Assembly (NCBI RefSeq): GCF_000422745.1
Contig: NZ_AUGQ01000008.1
Span: forward strand, 34,775-98,774
Length of the DNA: 64,000 nt
DNA from: Microbacterium gubbeenense DSM 15944
Lineage (GTDB): Bacteria; Actinomycetota; Actinomycetes; Actinomycetales; Microbacteriaceae
Direction of reading: 5' to 3'
Of the stretch, positions 16,801 through 24,785 are shown piece after piece. The position numbers and the translations under genes were made by a program. Below the pieces are notes generated by a model, which was not told where the DNA came from, did not search any database, and was given only the letters and a program-made list of their open reading frames with translations. Every line of letters begins with the position of its first letter. Positions within the stretch are counted from its first letter, which is position 1.

Positions 16801-17312
16801 GAGCGCTCGATGAGACGGATCGTGCCGGCGACGCGGCGGTCGGCCTCGCGCTGGCCGAGGATCGCCTCGCCGAGCAGGTTGACGTTGAGACGCGTGCCCG
16901 GGCCGCCGATGCGTGCCAGGGCCGGGCCGAGGCGACGGTCGCTCGCGTCGACGATCAGATGGCGCACCATCTGGCGCAGCACGCGGCGCGCGATGGGAAC
17001 GACGATCGGCGGGACGAGCGCCGCGACGGATCCGCCGAGACGGACCAGCGCGCGCAGGTACGCCGGCAAGAAGGACGGGACGTCGCGGGCGACCGCGCGG
17101 AAGTTGCGGGCGGCGACGCGGAGATCCTCCGGACGCACGACGCCGTCGACGAATCCGGTGGCGAAATCGAGACCCTTGGGGTCGCTGAGCACGCCGGCGA
17201 GGTTGCGCCCGGCTGCGTCGACCTTCTCGTCGCGCGCCTGTTCGAGCCACGTGCGCACCTGCGCGATCGCCTGATCCGCGAGGGCGATGTCGATATCCTT
17301 GACGGTGTTCAT
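13866..17312 (-). CDS. putA: Bifunctional proline dehydrogenase / L-glutamate-gamma-semialdehyde dehydrogenase
   Basis: This 1148-residue protein degrades proline to glutamate. Residues about 60-450 form the FAD-dependent proline dehydrogenase barrel (DYISIKVSS, NLDMEEYKDLDV, VRIVKGANLPMEE, then the IRRLEEGASPENF end motif). Residues about 490-1000 form the NAD-dependent aldehyde dehydrogenase (PPWNFPAAIPAGG, catalytic E712 in LAETSGKN and nucleophile C746 in GQKCSAAS). About 130 extra C-terminal residues resemble the extra domain of long PutA proteins. There is no N-terminal ribbon-helix-helix domain, so it is not self-regulating as in E. coli. AAGGAGG precedes the ATG. The divergent LysR-type gene is the likely regulator. 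Confidence 0.95.
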   Translation of the reverse strand: MNTVKDIDIALADQAIAQVRTWLEQARDEKVDAAGRNLAGVLSDPKGLDFATGFVDGVVRPEDLRVAARNFRAVARDVPSFLPAYLRALVRLGGSVAALVPPIVVPIARRVLRQMVRHLIVDASDRRLGPALARIGGPGTRLNVNLLGEAILGQREADRRVAGTIRLIERSDVDYISIKVSSTVAPHSQWAHDQAVSEAVDALVPVYRAAVANDTFLNLDMEEYKDLDVTLDVFQRILDREEFQSVRAGIVLQAYLPDCLAAMVRLQEWAAERVASGGSPVKVRIVKGANLPMEEVDADTHGWPLATWPSKQHTDAGYKQVLEYALHPDRIRNVHLGIAGHNLFDVALAKLLAETRGITEGIEFEMLLGMATQQAAVVRRDVGELLLYTPVVHPQEFDVAIAYLIRRLEEGASPENFMSAVFDLDSDERLFQREKARFLASIDMIPGDIPEPNRTMDRRESQPPYEEGPRGATGSAFRNTPDTDPSLEANREWAAGIRARMQHSRLGIDTIEAAEIDSPEALDDAISGAVDAGWRDLPLAERVAILHRAGDILQRRRGDLLEVMGSECGKVIEQGDPEVSEAIDFAHYYALSAERLEEVDGASFTPARVTAVIPPWNFPAAIPAGGVLAALAAGSSVIFKPARQASRTGAVIAESLWEAGVPREALRLVRISGELGSRLLSDPRVERAILTGAYETAELFRSFRRDLPLLAETSGKNAIIVTPSADFDLAAKDIAYSAFGHAGQKCSAASLIVVVGSVATSERFRRQLLDAIDGYEVGYPWQEGAQIGPVIAPAEGKLLRGLTTLEQGQRWLIEPRRQDDSGALWSPGIRVGVEPGSEFHLTEYFGPVAGIIEAATLEDAIEIVNEVEYGLTSGLHSLDPDEIQTWLGSIQAGNAYINRVITGAIVERQSFGGWKKSAVGPGTKAGGPSYLYALGDWADAPGSAGERADAASRRAAKAVDPEDRERLEAALATDIAAFEAEFGASRDVQGLSLEQNVLRYVPTAVTVRFEGSRTVELVRVIAAGARIGAPIEVSSLERLPEPVRAYLADVGAVHRVEDAEAWSRRAAGFVSTGGRIRLVDASADPILEATDGSPNVALYAAPVTTAGRVEMLPFVREQAVSITAHRFGNPRRYEVPVVTGGASDLVAQ

Positions 17313-17374
17313 AGTGAGCCTCCTTGCCGTATCACCATCGTGCTCCTCGTAATCTGTCGCGTAAAGCTCACAGT

Positions 17375-17403
17375 TTCGAAGGGATTCATTCGAAGTTCTC
17401 GAA
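17375..17403. promoter_or_regulatory. TTCGAA repeats between putA and its LysR-type regulator
   Basis: In the 110 bp divergent region TTCGAA occurs at 17375-17380 and again at 17389-17394, and a third partial copy TCGAA lies at 17399-17403. The spacing of 14 and about 10 bp places the sites on similar faces of the helix, as expected for a LysR-type tetramer. They overlap the region just upstream of the regulator's TACGCT -10 (17411-17416). Binding is inferred, not known. Confidence 0.45.
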
Positions 17404-17422
17404 TAATCGCTACGCTCGCATC

Positions 17423-18319
17423 ATGACCGCCGTCTGGAGCTCGCACCGGTTGATGCTGCTGCGCGAACTGCAGCTGCGCGGCACGATCTCGGCTGTCGCC
17501 GAGGCCCTGAACTACGCGTCGTCGACGGTGTCGCAGCAGCTCGCGCAGCTCGAGCGGGAGGTCGGCGCCCCGCTCCTGCGGGCGGACGGACGCCGGGTTC
17601 GGCTGACGCCGCAGGGCGAACGGCTGGCCGTGCACGCCTCGGAACTGCTCGCCCTCGAGGAGCGCACCCGCGCGTCGCTCGAGGTCGGCACCCCGGCGCC
17701 CGTGCGCATCGCGGCGCTGCAGACCTCGGCGCGGGCGCTGCTCCCCCGCGCGCTGACGATGCTCGCCGAGTCGCATCCCGGCATGCGGGTCGAGGTGTCG
17801 GTCGTTCCGCCCGAGGAGGGATTGTTCGAGGCGGAGGCGCGCGAGTTCGACCTCGTGATCGCCGAGCAGTACCCGGGTCACACGCGCGAGCTGCGCGCGG
17901 GGCTCGACCGGGTGACGCTCGGACACGACCCGATCCGTCTCGCGGCAGCACCGGAGTCGCCCGTGCAGTCGGTGGGCGATGCCCGCGGCGAGGCCTGGAT
18001 CATGGAGCCGGTCGGCACCGCCGTGCGCACCTGGTCGGTGCAGCAGTGCCGGGCCGCGGGATTCGAGCCCGACGTTCGCTTCGAGGCGGCCGACCTGCTG
18101 GCGCAGGTGCGCCTGATCTCGGCGGGGCACGCGGTCGGGCTGCTGCCGGAGCAGCTGCTCTCGGGAGACGCGACCCCCGTGCGCCTGATCGACCTGCCCG
18201 GATCCCCGACGCGGGAGCTGTTCACCTCGGCGCGCGAGTCGTCCGCGGCGTCGGTCGGGGTGCGCGCGGTGCGCGAGGCGCTGGGGAGGGCGTTCGGCGA
18301 GGCGGCGGGGCGGCGCTGA
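17423..18319 (+). CDS. LysR-family transcriptional regulator, likely of putA
   Basis: The 298-residue product begins with a winged helix-turn-helix (LMLLRELQLRGTISAVAEAL, then the recognition segment around NYASSTVSQQLAQLERE, about residues 10-45), followed by a LysR substrate-binding domain. ATG 17423 is preferred over the longer in-frame opening at 17324, because the extra 33 residues are not LysR-like and TACGCT sits exactly 6 nt before this ATG. The gene is divergent from putA, so proline-responsive control of putA and of itself is the simplest inference. Confidence 0.88.
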   Translation: MTAVWSSHRLMLLRELQLRGTISAVAEALNYASSTVSQQLAQLEREVGAPLLRADGRRVRLTPQGERLAVHASELLALEERTRASLEVGTPAPVRIAALQTSARALLPRALTMLAESHPGMRVEVSVVPPEEGLFEAEAREFDLVIAEQYPGHTRELRAGLDRVTLGHDPIRLAAAPESPVQSVGDARGEAWIMEPVGTAVRTWSVQQCRAAGFEPDVRFEAADLLAQVRLISAGHAVGLLPEQLLSGDATPVRLIDLPGSPTRELFTSARESSAASVGVRAVREALGRAFGEAAGRR

Positions 18320-18324
18320 TCGGG

Positions 18325-19716
18325 CTACGCGGCCGCGAGGGCCTCCACCGGCGAGATGCGGGTGGCGAGGCGCGTCGGGGTGACCGCTGCCACCAGCGTG
18401 AGCAGCGCCATGGCCCCGATCACGATGGCCACCGGCACCCACGGAATCGCCGGTGCGACGAGCAGCCCGCCGTCCGGGTAGTACCCGATCGTCGACTGCG
18501 CGCCGATCCAGCCGTAGGCGACGCCGAGCACCAGGCCGAGCAGCGTCGACGCGATCGTGATGTGGGCCGCCTCGAGCAGCACCATCACGCGGATCTGTCC
18601 GCTCGACAGGCCCAGCGCGCGCAGCAGCCCCAGCTCGGTGCGGCGCTGCACGACGCCGATCGTCAAGAGGTTCACGAGCCCGACCGCAGCGATGATCGCG
18701 GAGAACCCGACGAGCCCCATCATGACCCCGGAGAAGAGGTCGAGGAAGGCACTGATCCCGCTCGCGTCGGCTTCTTCGGCCGGCACCCCCTGCAGCAGCA
18801 CCTGCTCGAACGTCTCGGTCGCGACGGCGAACATCACCACGAGGGTGACGCCGACGACGACGCCGATCGACATGCGGCTCGATCGCTCGGGGTACCGCAG
18901 CGCGTTCTCTGCGGCCAACCGGCTCGTCGCGGATCCGCCGAACGCCCGCCCCACGAGCCGCAGCACGGGCGGCATGACGGCCGCGGATCCCATCACCAGC
19001 GCGGTGAACGACAGCAGACCGCCGACGAACGACACGACGACCGCGGCCGGCGTCAGCAGCCCCAGAATCAGGCCGCCGATCAGCAGCAGCACGCCGAGCA
19101 GGCCGATGACGATCGCGAACCCGTTCTTCGCGCGCCCGCCGCGGGCCTCGTCCTGCGATCGCACGACGGATCCGCCGAGCGCGGCGAGCGGCGTGACGCT
19201 CAGCACGCGCCGGGATCCGCCCCACGCCGCGAGCCACGTGGTGATGATGACGGCGATCGACGGCAGCGCCATCCATGCCGAGAACGTGTCGTCCGGGGCG
19301 GGCGCGTCGAGGATCCGGCCCGCGATCGACGTGCCGGCGAGCGCGATGACGATGCCGATCGCGAGGCCGATCGCGGATCCGATGAGCCCGACGACCAGCC
19401 CCTGCCCCGCGACCTTCCGTCGCTCGGCGCGCGCGGTGGATCCGATGAGCCGCAGGAGCGCGATCTGGCGCGTGCGGCCCGCGACGATCGTCGAGAACGT
19501 GTTGGCCGTGACGATCGCGCCGACGTACATCGCGATGACGATGAAGATGACGCTGAGGATGCCGACCATCAGTGTGACCGTGCCGGTCTCGCCGAGGGTC
19601 TCCCCCGCGAGGAAGCCGAGGTATTTGGTGGTCGCGAGCAGGGTCACGCCGAAGGACGACGACAGGGCCGCGACGAGGATGCTCGCGCCCATGCCGCGTT
19701 CGCGCAGGAAGCTCAT
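18325..19716 (-). CDS. FtsX-like ABC transporter permease
   Basis: The 463-residue integral membrane protein has two FtsX-type permease modules: a first near residues 45-150 (YVGAIVTANTFSTIVAGRTRQIALLRLIGST) and a second near 320-460 (NLLTIGVVQRRTELGLLRALG). The repeated phrase of the form 'R-x-x-E/Q-L-A/G-L-L-R-L/A-I/L-G' is typical of the LolCE/MacB/BceB superfamily. It overlaps the upstream ATPase gene by 4 bp (ATGA), so the two form one transporter. Unlike MacB it lacks a large extracytoplasmic domain. Its role, export of a peptide or lipid or response to envelope stress, is inferred from the adjacent two-component system. Confidence 0.9.
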   Translation of the reverse strand: MSFLRERGMGASILVAALSSSFGVTLLATTKYLGFLAGETLGETGTVTLMVGILSVIFIVIAMYVGAIVTANTFSTIVAGRTRQIALLRLIGSTARAERRKVAGQGLVVGLIGSAIGLAIGIVIALAGTSIAGRILDAPAPDDTFSAWMALPSIAVIITTWLAAWGGSRRVLSVTPLAALGGSVVRSQDEARGGRAKNGFAIVIGLLGVLLLIGGLILGLLTPAAVVVSFVGGLLSFTALVMGSAAVMPPVLRLVGRAFGGSATSRLAAENALRYPERSSRMSIGVVVGVTLVVMFAVATETFEQVLLQGVPAEEADASGISAFLDLFSGVMMGLVGFSAIIAAVGLVNLLTIGVVQRRTELGLLRALGLSSGQIRVMVLLEAAHITIASTLLGLVLGVAYGWIGAQSTIGYYPDGGLLVAPAIPWVPVAIVIGAMALLTLVAAVTPTRLATRISPVEALAAA

Positions 19717-20477
19717 GCCGCCATCTCCTGTTCCGTGCGCAGCATGTGCGCCGAGATCTCCTCGGGCGTCTGGCGCGGCTTGTCGGCGACGATCCGGCCG
19801 TCGCCGAGGAACAGCACGCGGTCGGCGAAGCTCGCCGCGATCGGGTCGTGCGTGACCATCGCGATGCTCTGGCCGTTCGCGCTCGCGCCCTGCAGGATCC
19901 GCAGCACTTCGCGGCCCGTGCGGGAGTCGAGGTTGCCGGTCGGTTCGTCGGCGAAGACGAGATCCGGCTCGGTGGCGAGGGCGCGCGCGATCGCGACGCG
20001 CTGCTGCTGGCCGCCCGACAGCTCGTGCGGGCGGTGGGTGAGCCGCTTCTCGAGACCGAGATCGTAGACGAGATCCTGGATGCGGTGCTGCTCAGGTGTG
20101 GTGGGCTTTCGCCCATCGAGGTCGAAGGGCAGCAGGATGTTCGCCTTGACGTCGAGGGTCGGCACGAGGTTGAAGGCCTGGAAGATGAAGCCGGCCTTGC
20201 GGCGGCGCAGCAGCGTGAGGTCGCGATCGTTCAGGGCCGTGATGTCGGTGTCGCCGATCCAGGCCGTGCCGCTGGTCGGGGCGTCGAGCCCGGCCATGAT
20301 GTGCATGAGCGTCGACTTGCCCGAGCCCGAGGGACCCATGATGGCGGTGAACTCGCCACGGCGGATTCCGACGCTGATGTCGTCGAGCGCGGTGACGGTT
20401 CCGGCTCCGGTGCCGAAGCTCTTGGTGAGGTGGGTGACGCGGGCGGCGAGGCCCAGGTCCGATGTGGTGATCTCCAT
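19713..20477 (-). CDS. ABC transporter ATP-binding protein (LolD/MacB/BceA type)
   Basis: The 254-residue ATPase has Walker A GPSGSGKST (about residues 49-57), a Q-loop FIFQAFNLVPTLD, signature LSGGQQQRVAIARAL, Walker B LVFADEPTGNLD and the H-loop in MVTHDP. The FQAFNLVPTL and PTGNLDS wording is diagnostic of the MacB/LolD/BceA subfamily that pairs with FtsX-like permeases, here the gene that overlaps its 3' end. TAGCGT lies 7 nt before the ATG, suggesting its own near-leaderless promoter independent of the two-component genes upstream. Confidence 0.93.
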   Translation of the reverse strand: MEITTSDLGLAARVTHLTKSFGTGAGTVTALDDISVGIRRGEFTAIMGPSGSGKSTLMHIMAGLDAPTSGTAWIGDTDITALNDRDLTLLRRRKAGFIFQAFNLVPTLDVKANILLPFDLDGRKPTTPEQHRIQDLVYDLGLEKRLTHRPHELSGGQQQRVAIARALATEPDLVFADEPTGNLDSRTGREVLRILQGASANGQSIAMVTHDPIAASFADRVLFLGDGRIVADKPRQTPEEISAHMLRTEQEMAA

Positions 20478-20558
20478 ACCTACGACGCTATTTTCCGGCC
20501 GTATCCTGCGTCATCGGGCCGCGGGTTGATCTGCGTACACCGCGAGGATGACGTTCGG

Positions 20559-20593
20559 GCCCGGTTCTGTTGGAGGTTCCAGCAGAACCGGGC
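20559..20593. repeat. Family B hairpin, copy B1 (also likely terminator)
   Basis: GCCCGGTTCTGTTGGA (20559-20574) pairs with TCCAGCAGAACCGGGC (20578-20593) across a 3 nt loop, with one G-T pair. It begins 2 bp after the response-regulator stop, so on the minus strand it would end the kinase/regulator transcript. The arm CCGGTTCTGT(C/T)GGAG is shared with the family-B copies at 56.4, 58.3 and 59.5 kb. No T-tract follows. Confidence 0.65.
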
Positions 20594-20595
20594 GG

Positions 20596-21231
20596 TCAGC
20601 CGGCGAGGCCGTGGTCGTAGGCGAAAACGACGAGCTGCACCCGGTCGCGCAGCCCGAGTTTCGTGAGGATTCGGCTGATGTGGGTCTTCACCGTCGCCTC
20701 GCTGAGGAATTCACCGGCCGCGATCTCGCCGTTGCTGAGCCCGCGCGCGGCGAGGGCGAAGATCTCGCGCTCGCGCGCAGTCAGGTGTTCGTACTCCGCC
20801 GGCGGCGCCTTCGACTGGGCGTACTCGGCGAACAGGTCGCGGGTCTGGCTCGCGGCGATCACGCTCGATCCGGCGTGAACGCCGCGGATCGCCGCGAGCA
20901 GGAACTCGGGGCCGGCGTCCTTCAGCAGGAACCCGCTCGCGCCGCCCCGGATCGCCCGCGCCGCCGCCTCGTCGAGGTCGAACGTCGTGAGCATGACGAC
21001 CTTCGGCGGCTGCGACATCAGGAGGATCTCGGCGGTGGCGGCGATGCCGTCCATCACCGGCATGCGGATGTCCATGAGCACGATGTCGGGCTGCGTGCGC
21101 GCGACCATCGCGACCGCCTCCTGCCCGTTGCCGGCCTCTCCCGCGACCTCCAGGTCGGGCTGCGAGTCGATGAGCATGCGGATGCCACCGCGGAACAGCG
21201 CCTGATCGTCGACGAGTGCGACGCGGATCAT
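20596..21231 (-). CDS. NarL/LuxR-type two-component response regulator
   Basis: The 211-residue product has a receiver domain (acidic pair D8/D9, phospho-acceptor D54 in VLMDIRMP, threonine in LTTFD, lysine in LLKDAGPE) and a C-terminal LuxR-type helix-turn-helix (LTAREREIFALAARGLSN ... SEATVKTHISRILTKLGLRDR, about residues 145-205). It overlaps the sensor kinase stop-start by 4 bp, so the pair is translationally coupled. The downstream ABC transporter is its most likely target, by analogy with DesR/LiaR-like systems. Confidence 0.93.
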   Translation of the reverse strand: MIRVALVDDQALFRGGIRMLIDSQPDLEVAGEAGNGQEAVAMVARTQPDIVLMDIRMPVMDGIAATAEILLMSQPPKVVMLTTFDLDEAAARAIRGGASGFLLKDAGPEFLLAAIRGVHAGSSVIAASQTRDLFAEYAQSKAPPAEYEHLTAREREIFALAARGLSNGEIAAGEFLSEATVKTHISRILTKLGLRDRVQLVVFAYDHGLAG

Positions 21232-22376
21232 CGTGCCTCCCAGGGAATCTCGGCGCGCACCGTGAAGCGATCGGCCGAATGATCGATGTCGAGGGATCCG
21301 CCCACCAGCGACGCGCGTTCCCGCATGCCGATGATGCCGTGTCCCTGGTCGGAAACGGGCTGCCGCGCCGATCCCCCGACGGGATTCGACACGGCCAGCC
21401 GCACGGATCCGGGAAACCACGCGAGCGACACCGCGACCGGCTCGCCGTCGCCGTGGCGGAGCCCGTTCGTGAGCGCCTCCTGCAGGATCCGGTACACCGC
21501 GAGCTGCACCGCCGCCGGGACATCCCCGAGCGGCGCCGGGTCGATGTCGACGGTGAGATCCATGCCCGCCCGGCGGATCTGCGCGAACAGCGTGTCGATG
21601 TCGGCGATCGTCGGCTGCGGCCCCTCGGCCTCGCGGTGGCGCAGCTGCGCAAGCAGCACGCGCACGTCGGCGAGCGCGGATCCGGCCGTCTGACTGATCG
21701 TGCCGAGCGTGTCGAGGGCAATCTGCGGATCCGCCCTGCCCGCGTAGCGCGCGCCGTTCGCCTGCGCGACGACGACCGCGAGGGAGTGCGCGACGACGTC
21801 GTGCATGTCGCGGGCGATGCGCGCCCGTTCTTGCTCGGCCTGCGCGACCGCGTCGGCGATTCGCTTCGCGTCCTGGATCTCGCGGGCGCGGAACATCGTG
21901 CGCACGAGGGCGCCGGCCGTCCACGCGAGGGCGAAGCCGAGCAGCACGGCGATGGTCGTGACGCTTGCCTCGGTCGCCGCCGTCGCGAGGCCGCCGTTGG
22001 TCGTGCTGATGCCGATGATGAAGAGGTAGCCCGCGACCGTGACCGAACCGACGACGACCGACGCCGCACCCAGCCACAGCACGAGGCGGGATCCGTATGC
22101 CGCCGTCACGTACAGCACGCCGAGGACCGCGAGGTTCGACGGCAGCGGGGCCAGGAGGAGCGCCATCTGCACGATCGCGCCGAGCCAGGCGATCGCGAGC
22201 GAGAGCGCGGGCGAGAGCCGCCTGACCGCGAGCGCCGCGGCCATGATTCCGGCGATCAGCGGGACGAGCGCCGGGCTGTCGGTGAAGTAGAACTGGGATC
22301 GGGCGGACACGGCGAAGAACACGATCGCGATCGCGATGTCGATGCCGAGGCGCACCTTGCCGATGGAGCGGAACAC
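21228..22376 (-). CDS. Sensor histidine kinase (HisKA_3 type)
   Basis: The 382-residue kinase has about five N-terminal membrane helices within residues 10-160 and almost no extracytoplasmic domain, so it probably senses membrane state directly. A coiled linker leads to the HisKA_3 dimerisation domain with phospho-acceptor H192 in IARDMHDVVAHSL. The ATPase domain follows (RILQEALTNGLRHGDG N-box, HGIIGMRERASLVGG G-box). This architecture is that of DesK/LiaS-like membrane-stress kinases. GTG 22376 opens the operon and TAGCGT lies 7 nt upstream. Confidence 0.92.
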   Translation of the reverse strand: MFRSIGKVRLGIDIAIAIVFFAVSARSQFYFTDSPALVPLIAGIMAAALAVRRLSPALSLAIAWLGAIVQMALLLAPLPSNLAVLGVLYVTAAYGSRLVLWLGAASVVVGSVTVAGYLFIIGISTTNGGLATAATEASVTTIAVLLGFALAWTAGALVRTMFRAREIQDAKRIADAVAQAEQERARIARDMHDVVAHSLAVVVAQANGARYAGRADPQIALDTLGTISQTAGSALADVRVLLAQLRHREAEGPQPTIADIDTLFAQIRRAGMDLTVDIDPAPLGDVPAAVQLAVYRILQEALTNGLRHGDGEPVAVSLAWFPGSVRLAVSNPVGGSARQPVSDQGHGIIGMRERASLVGGSLDIDHSADRFTVRAEIPWEAR

Positions 22377-22418
22377 GCGCTCTACGCTATGCGGTCATCG
22401 CCCGCGCCGCGTCCGTCT

Positions 22419-23003
22419 TCAGAGGTAGTTCGGCGGGTCGCCCTTGACGAGCACGGATCCGCTCTCGTCGTCCCATGTGAAGCGCATGGGCGACTCTCCG
22501 CTGCGCTCGGCGTTGCTTTCTCCGGGCTTCGGCCAGAAGTAGACGACCTCGAGCGAGTCGGGCGCCAGCCGCGTGACCTGCGGCCAGAAGCCGTAGCTCT
22601 TCTCGGTCGCGGCCTGCACGAACTCGCCGGCATGGAACAGCGCCACCTGCGACGGAGACGAGCCGGTGGCTCCGACGACCGAGATCGTGATCCACGACAG
22701 CTCGGCGCACGGGTCGTACCCCTCGAGATCGGCGTGCTCGGTGTCCCACTGCACGTCGGACATGTTTTCGTCGTCGGGAGGGAAGGGCGGAGGCATCTGC
22801 GGCAGCGCGTCGGCGAGCGCCTGCTCGGCGTCAGTGTCGGCGCAGGCCGGGGCAGGGTCATCGGACGGGGCCTCTGACGCGGCGGCTGTCGGCGCGTCTG
22901 CTGCCGCCGTCGGGAACGGGGGCGCCGGCGGCGGCGTCGACGCGCATCCGGCGACGACGAGCGCGCATGCTGCGGCGAGCGCCGCGAGGATCCGCCGCGC
23001 CAT
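22419..23003 (-). CDS. LppP/LprE-like lipoprotein
   Basis: The 194-residue product has a lipoprotein signal peptide (MARRILAALAAACALVVAGC, lipidated Cys at residue 20) followed by a Pro/Ala/Thr/Ser-rich linker to about residue 55. The C-terminal domain has PCAELSWITISVVG, ALFHAGEFVQ and VVYFWPKPGE, which resembles the actinobacterial LppP/LprE family of unknown function. It would be anchored to the outer face of the membrane. It starts directly after the stop of the NUDIX gene, so the two are probably cotranscribed. Confidence 0.8.
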   Translation of the reverse strand: MARRILAALAAACALVVAGCASTPPPAPPFPTAAADAPTAAASEAPSDDPAPACADTDAEQALADALPQMPPPFPPDDENMSDVQWDTEHADLEGYDPCAELSWITISVVGATGSSPSQVALFHAGEFVQAATEKSYGFWPQVTRLAPDSLEVVYFWPKPGESNAERSGESPMRFTWDDESGSVLVKGDPPNYL

Positions 23004-23603
23004 CTATCTCAGCTCGCCCACGCTCGCGAGGGCCTGACGGATGAGCGTTCCGCGACCGCCCTCCATCTCTGCGGAGAGCGCGTCTGAGGCGGCCTCCTCG
23101 GGCGTCATCCAGGTGACCTCGAGCGCGTCCTGCCGGGGATCGCAGGTGCCGGTGACCGGTACGACGAACGCGAGCGATACGGCGTGCTGGCGGTCGTCGT
23201 GGTACGGCGTGATGCCCGGCATCGGAAGATATTCGGCGACGGTGAACGGCGTGGGCTGGGGCGGCACCTGCGGGAACGCCATCGGCCCGAGGTCGTTCTC
23301 GAGGTGCCGGTACAGCGCATCGCGCACCGTCTCGCCGTGCCGGACGCGCCCCGACACGATCGTGCGCGTGAGCTCGCCGATGCTCGTCGAGCGCAACAGG
23401 ATGCCGATCTCGGTGACCTGGCCGGATCCGTCGGTTCTCACGGGAACCGCCTCGACATAGAGCATCGGCAGGCGCCGGCGCGCTTCGGCCAGCTCGACGT
23501 CGCTCAGCCACGCGGGGTTCGCGGATCCGCCGGGCACGCCGTTCAGACCGCTGAGGTCGCTCGGAACATCGTCGGGATCGGGATCAGGTGTGCGCACCGC
23601 CAT
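23004..23603 (-). CDS. NUDIX-fold protein, DUF4916 family
   Basis: The 199-residue product matches the actinobacterial DUF4916 group of NUDIX-like proteins: PAWLSDVELAEARRRLPMLYVEAVPVR near residues 30-56, VRHGETVRDALYRHLENDLGP, then SLAFVVPVTGTC and LEVTWMTPEEA. The NUDIX box is degenerate (GETVRDALYRHLENDLG instead of GX5EX7REUXEEXGU), so hydrolase activity is doubtful. ATG 23603 lies exactly 6 nt after TAGCGT, a leaderless arrangement. Confidence 0.82.
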   Translation of the reverse strand: MAVRTPDPDPDDVPSDLSGLNGVPGGSANPAWLSDVELAEARRRLPMLYVEAVPVRTDGSGQVTEIGILLRSTSIGELTRTIVSGRVRHGETVRDALYRHLENDLGPMAFPQVPPQPTPFTVAEYLPMPGITPYHDDRQHAVSLAFVVPVTGTCDPRQDALEVTWMTPEEAASDALSAEMEGGRGTLIRQALASVGELR

Positions 23604-23720
23604 GGCCTCACGCTACTCGGAACCGGTGACATTCGAGCGACGCGCAGGTGTCGGGTCGTCGATTCCGCTGCCGAGGCGACATGCGGTTCGCGTGTCGGTG
23701 GTTCGCGAGAAGATGGATGC

Positions 23721-24350
23721 ATGCAGACGCCATCGCTCGACAACGACGCCGTCCTGTGGTCCGGATCCGCAGACGAGAAACCGCTCATCGTGTTCCTGCA
23801 CGGCTACGGCGCAGACGAACGCGACCTGTTCTCGCTGCGCGACCATCTGCCCGACGCCTACGCCTACGCCGCCGTGCGGGCGCCGCTCGTGCCGCCGTTC
23901 CCGATGAGCGGGTACTCCTGGTACTCGATCGACGGGCTCTCGTCGCGCGATCCGGCCGCCGTCACCGCCGGCGCGGCGCGGTTCATCGAGTGGCTCGAGA
24001 CCACCGGCGCCGGTCGCGTCGGCCTCATCGGCTTCTCGCAGGGCGGTGCGATCGCTCTGCAGGCGATGCGGCTCGCCCCCGAACGGTTCGACTTCGTGGT
24101 GAACCTCTCGGGGTACGCGGCAGGCGGATCCCTCGACGGAGACGAGGCGCTCATGCTCTCGCAGCCGCCGGTGTTCTGGGGCCGCGGGTCCGCCGACGAG
24201 GTCATTCCGGCCGACGCGATCCTGCAGACGACCGAGTGGCTCCCCGCGCACAGCAGCCTCGTGGGGCGGGTCTATCCCGGCCTCGCTCATGCCGTGTCAC
24301 CGCAGGAGATCGACGACGTGGCGCGGTTCCTGCAGAAGCAGCTGACGTAG
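23721..24350 (+). CDS. Carboxylesterase/phospholipase-type alpha/beta hydrolase
   Basis: The 209-residue enzyme belongs to the small carboxylesterase/phospholipase (acyl-protein-thioesterase-like) family. The catalytic triad is visible: S106 in GFSQGGA, D159 in GSADEVIP and H190 in GLAHAVSP. The oxyanion loop is FLHGYGADERDL. The start ATG at 23721 is chosen because the frame upstream is antisense to the neighbouring NUDIX gene. No signal peptide is present, so it is cytoplasmic. The natural ester substrate is unknown. Confidence 0.9.
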   Translation: MQTPSLDNDAVLWSGSADEKPLIVFLHGYGADERDLFSLRDHLPDAYAYAAVRAPLVPPFPMSGYSWYSIDGLSSRDPAAVTAGAARFIEWLETTGAGRVGLIGFSQGGAIALQAMRLAPERFDFVVNLSGYAAGGSLDGDEALMLSQPPVFWGRGSADEVIPADAILQTTEWLPAHSSLVGRVYPGLAHAVSPQEIDDVARFLQKQLT

Positions 24351-24354
24351 CGGG

Positions 24355-24781
24355 TCAGTCGCGCGGGGCGTCGGGGCCGGGCGCGTCGTCAGCATCATCA
24401 CCAGACGCATCATCGTCCAGCCCGTCGCCGCCGTCGCCGGACTCTTCGCTGTCCACACCATCTGCGTCATCACCGGACGTGTCGTCCGCACCGTCAGAGT
24501 CTTTGCTGGACGCTCGGTTATCCGAGCCGTCAGCGGCGTCGCCCGACGCATCGCCGTCTGCGTCATCATCGGGCGCAGCTTCGTCCGAGCCGTCGCTGTC
24601 GTCCTCGGGTTCATCGCCCGAGCTCCCCAGCGCCATGGCGAAGGCGGCCGCGAGGCCGGCTCCGAGGGCCAAGAACGCCCAGTTGTCGAGCGCCACCGAG
24701 AACGAGACCCCCAGTGCCACCCCGAGGGCGATGCCCACACCCCAGTTGGGGGGTGTAGCCGCTCCGCTTCGGATCGGTCAT
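24355..24781 (-). pseudogene. Acidic-tailed membrane protein with apparent frameshift in a C6 run
   Basis: From 24738 downwards the frame encodes two hydrophobic segments (GIALGVALGVSFSVAL and FLALGAGLAAAFAMALG) and then about 80 residues almost wholly Asp, Gly, Ser and Ala. No good start with a ribosome site fits that frame. ATG 24781 lies 4 bp after the upstream gene's stop and begins MTDPKRSGYTP, but in another frame. Removing one base from the six-base run at 24748-24753 joins the two as MTDPKRSGYTPNWGVGIALG, a natural-looking start. Either the run holds a sequencing error or the gene is broken. Confidence 0.65.
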
Positions 24782-24785
24782 GGTC

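Noticed and set aside
18046..20067. Plus-strand frame of 673 codons
   Set aside because: Antisense to the ABC transporter genes and overlapping the real LysR gene.
17309..20116. Minus-strand frame of 935 codons
   Set aside because: Out-of-frame reading of the ABC ATPase/permease genes and of the LysR antisense strand; Arg-rich nonsense.
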